Assembly: GCF_019802345.1 (NCBI RefSeq)
Contig: NZ_JAINDZ010000021.1
Coordinates: 1 to 64,000 of the forward strand
Source: Methylosinus sp. Sm6
GTDB taxonomy: Bacteria; Pseudomonadota; Alphaproteobacteria; Rhizobiales; Beijerinckiaceae
Reading direction: 5' to 3'
Length of the DNA stretch: 64,000 nucleotides
Within the stretch, counting starts at the first letter, position 1. Each line of letters begins with the position of its first letter. The position numbers were made by a program, and so were the translations under genes. Of this stretch, positions 34,183 to 42,894 are shown in pieces. Below the pieces are notes generated by a model, which worked only from the letters and a program-made list of their open reading frames with translations, searched no databases and was not told the DNA's origin.

Positions 34183-35250
34183 CTAGGTCGGATCGATCGC
34201 CTCTTCGTCGCAAATGATGCGGGAATGGCTCTCCGCCTCGGCTGCGACGTCGATCCTGATGATCCTTTCGGCCGCCTTGCGCATCGCGCGATCGGTGAAA
34301 TGGTCGAAGAACATTCGCATCACGCGGTCGACTCCGTAAGGATCGATGCGACGCGTGTCCTCCGAATAGAACATGGGGACAGTCGCCGATAGCGTGGCGA
34401 GATCGAAGGACGGGAAATAGGCGATGTCCGGCCGCGCGCGCACCACCTCGTCGGCGGCCGCGCGCAGGATGGACTTCACCACGCTGTTCGATTGGACGAC
34501 GTGTCGATCCTCATAGGTCGCGATGATGCCGACCGGCGACACGCTGAGAATGATGCGCGCGCGCGCATTCACTTCGCGGATGCGATCGGCTGCGGCGAGA
34601 AAGTCGCGCACCACCTCGCTCACCGTCATATTGTAGAATTCGAAAATGTCTGGATTCCATTCGCCGCCGGCGACGCCGGGAGCGAGCTGAAGGATCGCGC
34701 CGTCGCTTCTGTGGCGCCAGGTCTCGGTATGGCCGAAGGTGAAGACGAAGACGTCCATCGTCTCCAGCATATGGCGCACTGCGGCGAGATGGCGCTCGCG
34801 ATCGGCGCGCATGTCCTCCAGCGTCGCGAAGCCGTCGGGCTCGATGCGCGGACGAAACGGATCGACGAAGCGGCCGTCCTCGGGACGGGTCCAGAAATCG
34901 AGCCGGGGGACGAAGCGTCCATAGGCGCGATCGATCAGCTGGCGCAGCTGCGCCGTCGTGTAGATATTGCCGTAGCGGCAGGAATACATCGAATAGTTGC
35001 GGCGCAGCGCTTCCTCGGCCGATGCGCCGGCCGGCGGCTGCTCGGCGAGATAATAGCGATAGCCGCTCTCCTGCAATCCATGCGCGATCTCTTGCGCGAA
35101 GCAGCTGCCGGCGGTCGCCACCTTGTCCTGCTTCGTCACGACGAAGGGCGGCGGGTGGACGATGAGATCGATGGCGAAGGGCGGCACGGATGCGACCGCC
35201 TTGCGCCAGAAGCGGTGGTCGGGTAGGAAGCCGTAGGGATTGTCCGCCAT
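34183..35250 (-). CDS. GSCFA-domain protein
   Basis: 355 residues. The name-giving motif appears as VATAGSCFAQEIAHGLQESG at about 44-63. HTETWRHRSDGAILQLAPGV, ARIILSVSPVGIIATYEDRH and YFPSFDL are further GSCFA segments; the fold is SGNH-like, with the Gly-Ser as likely nucleophile region. The family occurs with capsule and exopolysaccharide genes, so acyl transfer to a surface glycan is likely. It is divergent from a WcbI-domain gene. The start ATG 35248-35250 gives MADNPYGFLPDHRFW; an AGGAG is 13 bases away. The TAG stop abuts the repeat element. Confidence 0.85.
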   Translation of the reverse strand: MADNPYGFLPDHRFWRKAVASVPPFAIDLIVHPPPFVVTKQDKVATAGSCFAQEIAHGLQESGYRYYLAEQPPAGASAEEALRRNYSMYSCRYGNIYTTAQLRQLIDRAYGRFVPRLDFWTRPEDGRFVDPFRPRIEPDGFATLEDMRADRERHLAAVRHMLETMDVFVFTFGHTETWRHRSDGAILQLAPGVAGGEWNPDIFEFYNMTVSEVVRDFLAAADRIREVNARARIILSVSPVGIIATYEDRHVVQSNSVVKSILRAAADEVVRARPDIAYFPSFDLATLSATVPMFYSEDTRRIDPYGVDRVMRMFFDHFTDRAMRKAAERIIRIDVAAEAESHSRIICDEEAIDPT

Positions 35251-35400
35251 CGTCGCCGCGTTTCTCCTTCTGGTCGGGCCGAGAGTTCTGCGATCGCCCT
35301 GTCGAGCGCCGCAGCGCCCGAAAATAAGCGGCGGCCGAACGCTTGTCATCCATGAGAAAAAGACGCGCGTCGCCGGCGCTGCTTTGGCCTGTGGACCCGA

Positions 35401-36450
35401 ATGCTGTCTCAGCTCGACAAAGAAATCCTGCGATCCTGGAGCCGTCACGCCATCGCGCCGCGCATCGCGCGCATCGCCGGCCGTCCCGCGGGCGACGACG
35501 GACCACGCATCGCGGTCGTCGGAAACTGCCAGAGCTTCGGCGTCGCCTATGGCATGAAGCTGCTCGAGCCCGGCGCGACGATCGATCGCTTCACCGTGAT
35601 CGGCCAGTCACGCGCGAGCCTCGCGCTGTTGGCGAGGACGCTCGAGGCCTATGATTATGTCTTCGCCCATGAGTTCGTCTCCGGCTCCTTGCGCGGGGGC
35701 GGGACGGAGGAATTCGTCCGGCTGACGCCGAACGCGATCTTGTTTCCGCCGATCTCTTTTGCTGCCTTCCATCCCGATCTCGTCTTCGTTCGAGATCCCA
35801 TGCGGCCGCACGGCTATGTCGACAGCCCGCTCGGTCCCTATCAGTCGGCGCTCTGCCTGTTCGCTTACCTGAAGGGCCTGTCGCTCGACCTGGCGAATGC
35901 GCTGTTCAACGAGAATGTGTTCGAGGCGGTCGGCTATCTCGACATGTGGGGAGAGGCCTCGCGCGAGCTCGTGGAGACGGCGCGCGGCAAGTTCGGCCTC
36001 GACTTCTCCGCGGAGCTGATGAGCTGGTCGCGGCGCGGCGTGTTCATGTACAGCTCGGTGCATCCGATGGGCTTCGTGATGTGCGACGTCGCCAAGAAGC
36101 TGCTCGAGGCCGCGGGCTTCGCGCCGCGCGCGACGAACGCGCATTACTATGACATCGACGATCTCGCGCGCGGCGACATTTTTCCCGTCTATCCGCCGAT
36201 CGCGAAGCGATATGGCGCGCAGGGGAGCTATCTGTTCAAGCGCGAGAACCATCATATCTCGCGCGGCGTCGGCGAGCTGCTGACGCTGCCGCAGTTCCTC
36301 GCGCGGAGCTATGAGTCGTTTTGCCGGCGCGACAAGGCGAAGCTCCATAATCCGCGCGTCGACGGCTGGCTCGCGGACGAGGCGTCGAGCCGCATATTGG
36401 TCGAGCTCGCGCGCGAAAATCTGGCGGCGGGGCTGACGCCGACGCTGTGA
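35401..36450 (+). CDS. WcbI-domain polysaccharide biosynthesis protein
   Basis: 349 residues. The N-terminal region after residue 35 (IAVVGNCQSFGVAYGMKLLE, about 39-58) carries the GNCQ motif of WcbI, an acetyltransferase-like enzyme of capsule synthesis. YDYVFAHEFVSG, FPPISFAAFHPDLVFVRDP and SSVHPMGFVMCDVAKKLLEA fit the same family. No signal peptide or membrane helix. It is divergent from the GSCFA gene 150 bases away, and both probably modify a surface glycan with acyl groups. The start at 35401 has only a weak ribosome site. Confidence 0.82.
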   Translation: MLSQLDKEILRSWSRHAIAPRIARIAGRPAGDDGPRIAVVGNCQSFGVAYGMKLLEPGATIDRFTVIGQSRASLALLARTLEAYDYVFAHEFVSGSLRGGGTEEFVRLTPNAILFPPISFAAFHPDLVFVRDPMRPHGYVDSPLGPYQSALCLFAYLKGLSLDLANALFNENVFEAVGYLDMWGEASRELVETARGKFGLDFSAELMSWSRRGVFMYSSVHPMGFVMCDVAKKLLEAAGFAPRATNAHYYDIDDLARGDIFPVYPPIAKRYGAQGSYLFKRENHHISRGVGELLTLPQFLARSYESFCRRDKAKLHNPRVDGWLADEASSRILVELARENLAAGLTPTL

Positions 36451-36459
36451 GCGGCGAGG

Positions 36460-37815
36460 CTACCGATCGTCCGCCGCCGCGCGCGCGAGATAGGCCTCCA
36501 CGCGCAGACCGCCGAGGTCCGAGCGCGAGAAGCGCATGGCGCCGCCATAAGCGTCGAGCACGTCCTGCACGATGGCGAGGCCGAGGCCGGCGCCGCCGCC
36601 GCCGCTCTCGTCGAGCCTTCCGCCGCGCTCGCGGATCAGCGCTTCGCTCTCCGCCGCGAGTCCGGGACCGTCGTCCTCGACCACGAAGAGGCCGCCCGTC
36701 GCCGAAACGCGCACGCGGCTCGCCGCATGGCGCGCGGCGTTCTCCATCAGATTGCCGAGCACCTCCATCAGATCGACGCGCTCGACGACGACGCGCTCGC
36801 TCGGCGCGACGCGCAGATCGAAGGCGACCTCGGCCCCGGCGCTCGCCAGCGTGCGCGCGAGAGCGTCGACCACTTCGCCGACCGACGTCGGCTCGATCGC
36901 ACGCGCATGGCGGATGCGCGCCCGCGCGAGCTCGCGCTCCACATGGCGGCGCATCGCGTCGCCGATGCGCTCGAGCGATTGCGCGATATCGATTTCGCCG
37001 CGCGCGCGCAGGAGCCGCGCATCAGCGGCGAGCGCGGTCAGCGGCGTCTTCAGCCCATGGGCGAGGTCGGAGGCGCGATTGCGCGCGCGCGCGATCTCCT
37101 TCTCGCGCTCGTTCAGGAGGCCGTTGACCTCGTCGACGAGCGCCTGCACCTCGCGCGGGCCCTCGTGGCCGAGGCGGCGGCGCGCGCCGCGGGCGATCTC
37201 GCCGACCTCCTGGCCGAGCCGCGCCAGCGGCGCGAGGCCGAGCCCGACCTGCACCCACATGGCGAAGGCGAGGCCGAGGGCCAGCAGCACAAGCGTCGCC
37301 ACGAGCTCGGTCGCGAAAGCGTCGCGCGCCCGCTCGACCGCGACGAGATCGAGCGCGGCGAGCACGCGCACCTCGAGCGGCGCGGCCGGATCGCCGATGG
37401 AAACGCAGCGCAGGCCGCCGCGCAGCGGCTTTCCGGCGGGACCGAACATGCGATAGTAGCGGATGTCGTCTTCCGACCCGCACTCGGCGGGAAATTCGAG
37501 GCTGCGGTGGCCGAGCGAGGGCGAACGCTCGCTCTCCCCCTCCGCCTCGGTCGCGACCTGCCAATAGAAGCCCGAATGCAGCCGCTCGAAGCGCGGATCG
37601 GGGGCGCTGCGAATGACGCGCAGCCTTCCCTTGGAGGCGTCGACGGTCAGCTCGGAGACGATCTTGCGGACATAGGTCTCGATATCGTCGTCCATCGTGC
37701 GTTCGAGGTGATGCTCGAACAGCAAGACGAGGCCGAGGCCGGCGAGGGCGAGGGCCAGCGTGACGGCCAGGGCGCCGGCCAGGAACAGCCGCAGCCGCAG
37801 CGAGCGCGTTCTCAC
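36460..37815 (-). CDS. Sensor histidine kinase (metal/envelope type)
   Basis: 451 residues from a GTG start that overlaps the regulator stop (GTGA). Membrane helices at about 8-32 and 168-190 enclose a periplasmic sensor of about 135 residues with two Cys (Cys110, Cys134). A HAMP-like region follows, then the H-box ASDLAHGLKTPLTALAADAR with His251. The ATPase has the N-box EVLGNLMENAARHA and the G-boxes VEDDGPGLA and GGAGLGLAIVQDVL. It pairs with the upstream OmpR-type regulator and probably senses the substrate of the divergent RND pump. Confidence 0.92.
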   Translation of the reverse strand: MRTRSLRLRLFLAGALAVTLALALAGLGLVLLFEHHLERTMDDDIETYVRKIVSELTVDASKGRLRVIRSAPDPRFERLHSGFYWQVATEAEGESERSPSLGHRSLEFPAECGSEDDIRYYRMFGPAGKPLRGGLRCVSIGDPAAPLEVRVLAALDLVAVERARDAFATELVATLVLLALGLAFAMWVQVGLGLAPLARLGQEVGEIARGARRRLGHEGPREVQALVDEVNGLLNEREKEIARARNRASDLAHGLKTPLTALAADARLLRARGEIDIAQSLERIGDAMRRHVERELARARIRHARAIEPTSVGEVVDALARTLASAGAEVAFDLRVAPSERVVVERVDLMEVLGNLMENAARHAASRVRVSATGGLFVVEDDGPGLAAESEALIRERGGRLDESGGGGAGLGLAIVQDVLDAYGGAMRFSRSDLGGLRVEAYLARAAADDR

Positions 37816-38474
37816 GGCTCGAGATCCGGGGCGAGATAGCCGAAGCCGCGCCGCGTCTCGATGAAGCCGGCGCCGATCTTCTTGCGCACGCGGCCGATCA
37901 GCACCTCGATCGCATTGGATTGCTGCTGGTCGTGGCCGTAGATGTGCTCGGCGAGCTCCGTCTGCGCCACGACGCGCCCGCGCCGGTGCATGAGATAGGC
38001 GATGAGGCGATATTCGATCGCCGTCACCTCGATCGGAGCCCCGCCGACCTTGATCGTCATGCTGCGCTCGTCGAGCGAGAGCAGCCCGTTGCGCGTCACC
38101 GAGGAGGCGCGGCCGGCGGAGCGGCGGATCACCGAGCGCAGCCGCGCCAGCAGCTCCTCCATGCGGAAGGGCTTGGGCAGATAATCGTCCGCTCCGGCGT
38201 CGATGCCCTCGACGCGCTCGCTCCACGAGCCGCGCGCGCTCAGCGCCAGCACCGGCGTCGTGCGGCCCTGCTCGCGCCAACGCTCCAGCACGGTCAATCC
38301 GTCGAGCGCCGGCAGGCCGAGGTCGAGCACGACGGCGGCGAAATCCTCGGTGTCGCCGAGGAACCAGGCGTCCTCGCCATTGCCCACCACGTCGACGACA
38401 TAGCCCGCCTCGACCAGCGCGCGCGAAATATCGGCGGCGATGCGTTCGTCGTCTTCGACCAGTAGGATTCGCAT
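37812..38474 (-). CDS. OmpR-family response regulator
   Basis: 220 residues. The receiver has the acid pair in LLVEDDERIA, the phosphoacceptor Asp51 in VVLDLGLPALDG, the Thr/Ser in ALSARG and the Lys in LPKPFRMEELLARL. The C-terminal winged helix (about 125-217) has IEVTAIEYRLIAYLMHRRGR, SNAIEVLIGRVRKKIG and IETRRGFGYLA. It resembles PhoP/QseB-like regulators. It is followed by its kinase and divergent from the RND operon, where two 11-base-spaced TGTCAG repeats are candidate sites. Confidence 0.95.
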   Translation of the reverse strand: MRILLVEDDERIAADISRALVEAGYVVDVVGNGEDAWFLGDTEDFAAVVLDLGLPALDGLTVLERWREQGRTTPVLALSARGSWSERVEGIDAGADDYLPKPFRMEELLARLRSVIRRSAGRASSVTRNGLLSLDERSMTIKVGGAPIEVTAIEYRLIAYLMHRRGRVVAQTELAEHIYGHDQQQSNAIEVLIGRVRKKIGAGFIETRRGFGYLAPDLEP

Positions 38475-38486
38475 TGGCCCGTCCAG

Positions 38487-38514
38487 GTGCTACAATCGCT
38501 GTGCTACAATCGCT
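38487..38514. repeat. 14-base tandem duplication in the divergent promoter region
   Basis: GTGCTACAATCGCT is repeated exactly twice in a row, 12 bases before the response regulator start. Each unit contains CTACAAT, which resembles a -10 box. It may duplicate a promoter element. Confidence 0.7.
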
Positions 38515-38537
38515 GGGTCAAGCGTCGAGCTCGAGTT

Positions 38538-38554
38538 TGTCAGCCGCCTGTCAG
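38538..38554. promoter_or_regulatory. Candidate OmpR-type regulator site
   Basis: TGTCAG-CCGCC-TGTCAG: two identical hexamers, start to start 11 bases, one helical turn. This is the usual layout for OmpR/PhoB-type dimers binding side by side. It lies 53 bases before the adaptor start. Recognition by the neighbouring regulator is inferred. Confidence 0.5.
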
Positions 38555-38606
38555 CTTCGATAGGCCAAATTCGCCCGAGACGCAAAGGCACCGCCCCACT
38601 CCCCGC

Positions 38607-39743
38607 ATGAAAAATCCACTTCTTCAAAAACTTGCGCGCACAGCGCGGATCGGCGCCGCCGTTGCCGCGGTCGTCGGCGCGACGCTCGCCCGCGCCGCGG
38701 AGGATGTCGCGATCCAGCTCTCCGAGCAGGCGATCGAAGCAGCGGGGATCGAGACGAAGCCGATCGAGAAATCCGCGGGAAGCGACGAGCTCGTCGTGCC
38801 CGGGACGGTGAGCGTGCCGCCGCAGCAGACGCGCATGGTCGCCTCGCCGGCGGCGGGCCTGGTCGAGACGCTGCTCGTTTCCCCCGACGAGGAGGTGAAG
38901 GAAGGCGATCCGATCGCCACGCTGAAATCCTCCGAGCTCATCGAATCGCAGCGGGCTTTTCTGCAGGCTTCAGCCGACGCGGCGCTGGCGACCGAGAAGC
39001 TGAGGCGCGACGAGCAGCTCTACAAGGAGCGGATCATCGCCGAGCGGCGGCTGCTGGTGACCCGCGCCGAGGCGGCGCAGGCGCGCTCGGTTCTCGACGA
39101 GCGCGCTCAGCTGCTCGCGCTCGACGGCATGAGCGAGCAGGCGATCGAGACCTTGCGCAAAGACCGCAAGCTCGGCTCGGCGCTCACCGTGCGCGCTCCG
39201 ACCTCCGGCGTCATCCTCGCCCGCCACGCCACGGTCGGCGACCGCATCCAGGCGTCGGCGCCGCTCGTCACCATCGCGCGGCTCGACCCGGTCTGGGTCA
39301 ATCTGCAGATTCCGATCGGCCGCTCGGTCGGGCTCGATCGCGCCGACCGCGTCGTGCTTCCGAGCCTCGGGGCCGAGGGCAGGCTGATCCGCATCGGCCG
39401 CACCGCCGATCCGGCGACTCAATCGGTCACCGCCGTGGCGGAGTTTCACCCGGGCAAGAGCCCCATCCGGCCGGGCCAGGCGGTGCAAGCCATTCTGCGG
39501 CTGCGCGGCGCCGGCGGCGCGCAATGGCGCGTGCCGGCCGACGCCGTCGTCCACCATCGGGAGCTCGACTGGATTTTCGTGCGCACGGCCGAGGGCTTCC
39601 GCGCCGTTCCGGTCAAGCTGCTGTCGGAGACCCCGCAGACCGCTTCCGTGCAGGCGCCGCTCGCCGCATCGGATCGCGTGGCGACGCGCGGCATGTTGAC
39701 CCTTTTGGCCGAGCTCGCAGCCCGGGACGCGAGCGCCAAGTAA
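38607..39743 (+). CDS. RND efflux periplasmic adaptor subunit
   Basis: 378 residues. A signal peptide (about 1-30, AAVAAVVGATLARAA) precedes the membrane-fusion protein layout: lipoyl half-motifs (VASPAAGLVETLLVSPDEEVKEGDPIATL, about 75-103), an alpha-hairpin (about 105-180), the second lipoyl part TVRAPTSGVILARHATVGDR and beta-barrel and membrane-proximal domains. It links pump and outer-membrane channel. It is the first gene of a three-gene operon, 10 bases before the pump. The CusB Met-rich N-terminal metal site is not seen. Confidence 0.92.
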   Translation: MKNPLLQKLARTARIGAAVAAVVGATLARAAEDVAIQLSEQAIEAAGIETKPIEKSAGSDELVVPGTVSVPPQQTRMVASPAAGLVETLLVSPDEEVKEGDPIATLKSSELIESQRAFLQASADAALATEKLRRDEQLYKERIIAERRLLVTRAEAAQARSVLDERAQLLALDGMSEQAIETLRKDRKLGSALTVRAPTSGVILARHATVGDRIQASAPLVTIARLDPVWVNLQIPIGRSVGLDRADRVVLPSLGAEGRLIRIGRTADPATQSVTAVAEFHPGKSPIRPGQAVQAILRLRGAGGAQWRVPADAVVHHRELDWIFVRTAEGFRAVPVKLLSETPQTASVQAPLAASDRVATRGMLTLLAELAARDASAK

Positions 39744-39753
39744 GCGAAGGACC

Positions 39754-42700
39754 ATGCTCGATCAACTCATCCGCACGGCGCTCGGTCAAAGGCTCCTCGT
39801 TTTCCTCGGGGCGCTGGCGCTCGCCGTCTGGGGCGCGCACGCCTATTCCAAGCTGCCGATCGACGCCTTCCCCGATGTCGCGCCGGTGCAGGTGCTGGTT
39901 TCCATGCGCGCGCCGGGCCTGACGCCCGAGGAGCTGGAGAATCGCGTCACCGCGCCGATCGAGATCGCCGTGCGCGGCGTGCCCAATCTCGTGCGCATGC
40001 GCTCGATGACGCGCTATTCGGTCGCGCTGCTGACCTTCGAGTTCACCGAGGGGACCGATATTTTCTGGGCGCGCGCCCAGGTCAACGAGCGCCTCGCCTC
40101 GGTCGCCGACCAGCTTCCCGAGGGGGCTTCCGGCGGCCTCGCGCCCATTGTGACGCCGCTCGCCGAAATGTTGATGTTCACCGTCGTCGGCGGCGGACTC
40201 TCGCCCACCGAGCAGCGCAGCCTCGTCGACTGGACCATCCGCCCGGCGCTGCGCAGCCTCGTGGGCGTCGCCGACGTCAATGTGCTCGGCGGCTTCGTGC
40301 GCACCTTCGAGGTGGCGCCTTCGCCGCCGGCCATGGCGGCGCGCGGCATCACCGTGGCCATGCTCAAGGACGCGCTCGCCGAGAACAACCGCAACGACGG
40401 CGCCGGCCGCGTGCGCGACGGCGAGGAGGCGCTGCTGGTGCGCGCCGAAGGCCGCCTGCGCACGCTCGACGACATCCGCTCGGTGGTGGTCGCCGCCAAG
40501 CCGACCGGCGTCGTGCGCATCGGCGATGTGGCCGAAGTGCGCAATGGCTCGCTCGCGCGCAACGGCGTGTCGACCCGCAATGGCGAGGCCGAAGCGGTCT
40601 GGGCGCTGGTCCTCGGCCTGCGCGGCGCCGACGCCAGCACGGTCGTCTCGGGAGTCAAGGCGCGCCTCGAGGAGCTGAAGCCGAGCCTGCCGCCCGGCGC
40701 GCATATCGATATCTTCTATGACCGCAGCGAGCTGATCGGCAAGGCCGTGTGGACGGTGCAGAAGGTGCTGCTCGAGGCGATCGTCCTCGTCGTCATCCTG
40801 CTGTTCCTCTTCCTCGGCAATCTGCGCGCCGCGGTCGTCGTCTCCTTGATGCTGCCGCTGGCCGCGCTCGCCACTTTCGCGATCATGCGCCAATGGGGGC
40901 TCTCGGCCAATATCATGTCGCTCGGCGGCCTCGCCATCGCCATCGGCATATTGGTCGATTGCGCGGTGGTCGTCGTCGAGAATGTCGAGCATCGGCTGAC
41001 CTCGGTGCGCGAGGCCGATATCGGCGAGCGCATCCGCCTCACCTATGAATCGGCGCGCGAGGTGGCGACGCCGCTGATCTCGGGCGCGGTGATCATCATC
41101 ACCGTGTTTCTGCCGCTGCTCTCGCTCGAGGGGCTCGAGGGCCGCCTGTTCGCGCCGGTGGCGCTCACCATCGCCTTTGCGCTGGCCTCGGCGCTGTTCC
41201 TGTCCTTGACCGTGGTGCCGGCGCTGAGCGCGACGCTGCTGCGCGCCGGCGAGACCGACGAGCCGCCGCTCGTGCGCCGGCTGTCGAACTTTTACAATCC
41301 GCTGCTCGAGCGCGCGCTGCGCCGTCCGCTGATCGTCGGCGGCATCGTGACCGCCGGCCTCGCGCTGGCGCTGCTCGCCTCCAATCACATCGGCCAGACC
41401 TTCATGCCGGTGATGGACGAAGGCACGCCGGTCATCACTGTGCGCAAGCATCCGACCATCAGCGTCGACGTCGCCGCCGAGACCGACATGCGCATCGAGC
41501 GCGCGCTGATGGCGCGCGTGCCGGAGGTGAAGGGCGTGATGGGCCGCGCCGGCGCCGACGAGCTCGGCATCGATCCGGTCGGCCTCAACGAGACCGACAT
41601 GTTCCTGACGCTCGCTCCGCAGAAGGAATGGCGCGGCAAGGGAACCGAATGGCTGCTCGGCGAGCTGCGTCAGGTGCTCGAATCCTTCCCCGGCATTTCC
41701 TACTCCTTCTCGCAGCCGATCGACATGCGCGTGCAGGAGATGATCATCGGCGCGCGCGGCGATGTGGTGGTGAAAGTGTTCGGCGACGACCTCGACGAGC
41801 TGAACCGGCTCGCGCGCGAGGTGGCGGCGACGCTGAAGAAAATCCCCGGCTCCGAGGACGTGTTCGCGCTCAAGAACGACGGCATGCGTTATCTGAGCGC
41901 CAAGATCGATCGCCTCGCCGCCGGGCGCTTCGGGCTCAACGCCAGCGAGATCCAGGACGGCCTGCGCGTCTGGGTCGACGGGCGCCAGGTGGGCCTCGTG
42001 CTCGAGGGGCCGATCCGCACGCCGCTCATGCTGCGCGGCGATGCGGTGTCGCGCCGATCCCCGGTAGACTTCGCGCGCCTGCCGGTCGTCTCCCCGGAGG
42101 GCAAGGTGGTCGAACTGTCGCAGCTCGCCGACATTCACATCGAGAATGGCCCTATTCAAGTGATCCGCGAGGAGGGGCGGCGGTTCGCCACCGTGCTCGC
42201 CAATGTCACGGGTCGCGATCTCGTCGGCTTCGTCGACGAGGCCAAGGCCGCCGTCGCCAGGGACATCAAGGCGCCGGTCGGCTATCAATTCGTCTGGGGC
42301 GGACAGTTCGAGAATCAACAGCGCGCCTCGGCGCGTCTCGCCATCGTCGTGCCGCTGGCGCTCGCGCTGATCTTCCTGCTCCTTTATCTGACCTTCAACT
42401 CGCTCGCCCAGGCGGCGCTCGTCTTCTGCAACGTGCCCTTCGCCGCGATCGGCGGCGTCATCGGCCTGTGGCTCTCGGGCGAGTTCCTGTCGGTGCCCGC
42501 CTCGGTCGGCTTCATCGCGCTGATCGGCATCGCCGTGCTCAATGGCGTGGTGCTGATCTCCTACATCAACAAGCTCGTCGCCGAGGGCCGGCCGGTGCAC
42601 GAGGCGGTGCGCGAGGGGGCGAAGCGGCGCATGCGTCCGGTGGTTCTGACGGCGACCATCGCCGCTTTCGGCCTCATGCCCTTCCTCTTCGCCAGCGGAC

Positions 42701-42894
42701 CGGGCGCCGAAATCCAGCGGCCGCTCGCCATCGTCGTGATCGGCGGGCTGATCACCGCGACCGCGCTCACGCTCGTGCTGCTGCCGATCCTCTACGATCG
42801 CTTCCGCCTGCCGCGTCGCGCGAGCGTGAGCCCGCCGAGCGAGACGGTTCAGCCCGATTCGCTTCTGGCGAAATGGCGGATCGCCCGCCGATGA
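39754..42894 (+). CDS. Heavy-metal-type (CusA/CzcA) RND efflux pump
   Basis: 1046 residues, 12 membrane helices in two repeats with large periplasmic loops after helices 1 and 7. KLPIDAFPDVAPVQVLVSMRAPGL near 32-55 is the HME-RND opening. The proton-relay helix 4 reads AIAIGILVDCAVVVVENVEHRL (about 393-414), closest to the copper/silver group pattern (AxGxxxDAxxxxxEN) but with Cys after the Asp, and without the extra Asp of CzcA. The three methionines of the CusA binding site cannot be matched (PVITVRK and LNETDMF replace those segments). The metal is therefore uncertain. It overlaps the next gene by four bases (ATGA). Confidence 0.92.
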   Translation: MLDQLIRTALGQRLLVFLGALALAVWGAHAYSKLPIDAFPDVAPVQVLVSMRAPGLTPEELENRVTAPIEIAVRGVPNLVRMRSMTRYSVALLTFEFTEGTDIFWARAQVNERLASVADQLPEGASGGLAPIVTPLAEMLMFTVVGGGLSPTEQRSLVDWTIRPALRSLVGVADVNVLGGFVRTFEVAPSPPAMAARGITVAMLKDALAENNRNDGAGRVRDGEEALLVRAEGRLRTLDDIRSVVVAAKPTGVVRIGDVAEVRNGSLARNGVSTRNGEAEAVWALVLGLRGADASTVVSGVKARLEELKPSLPPGAHIDIFYDRSELIGKAVWTVQKVLLEAIVLVVILLFLFLGNLRAAVVVSLMLPLAALATFAIMRQWGLSANIMSLGGLAIAIGILVDCAVVVVENVEHRLTSVREADIGERIRLTYESAREVATPLISGAVIIITVFLPLLSLEGLEGRLFAPVALTIAFALASALFLSLTVVPALSATLLRAGETDEPPLVRRLSNFYNPLLERALRRPLIVGGIVTAGLALALLASNHIGQTFMPVMDEGTPVITVRKHPTISVDVAAETDMRIERALMARVPEVKGVMGRAGADELGIDPVGLNETDMFLTLAPQKEWRGKGTEWLLGELRQVLESFPGISYSFSQPIDMRVQEMIIGARGDVVVKVFGDDLDELNRLAREVAATLKKIPGSEDVFALKNDGMRYLSAKIDRLAAGRFGLNASEIQDGLRVWVDGRQVGLVLEGPIRTPLMLRGDAVSRRSPVDFARLPVVSPEGKVVELSQLADIHIENGPIQVIREEGRRFATVLANVTGRDLVGFVDEAKAAVARDIKAPVGYQFVWGGQFENQQRASARLAIVVPLALALIFLLLYLTFNSLAQAALVFCNVPFAAIGGVIGLWLSGEFLSVPASVGFIALIGIAVLNGVVLISYINKLVAEGRPVHEAVREGAKRRMRPVVLTATIAAFGLMPFLFASGPGAEIQRPLAIVVIGGLITATALTLVLLPILYDRFRLPRRASVSPPSETVQPDSLLAKWRIARR

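Noticed and set aside
38487-38514. Tandem 14-base repeat as a CRISPR or iteron start
   Set aside because: Only two units, no spacers, in a promoter.
39754-42894. Naming the pump cusA or czcA
   Set aside because: Helix 4 fits the Cu/Ag class only partly and the methionine triad is not seen, so no symbol is given.
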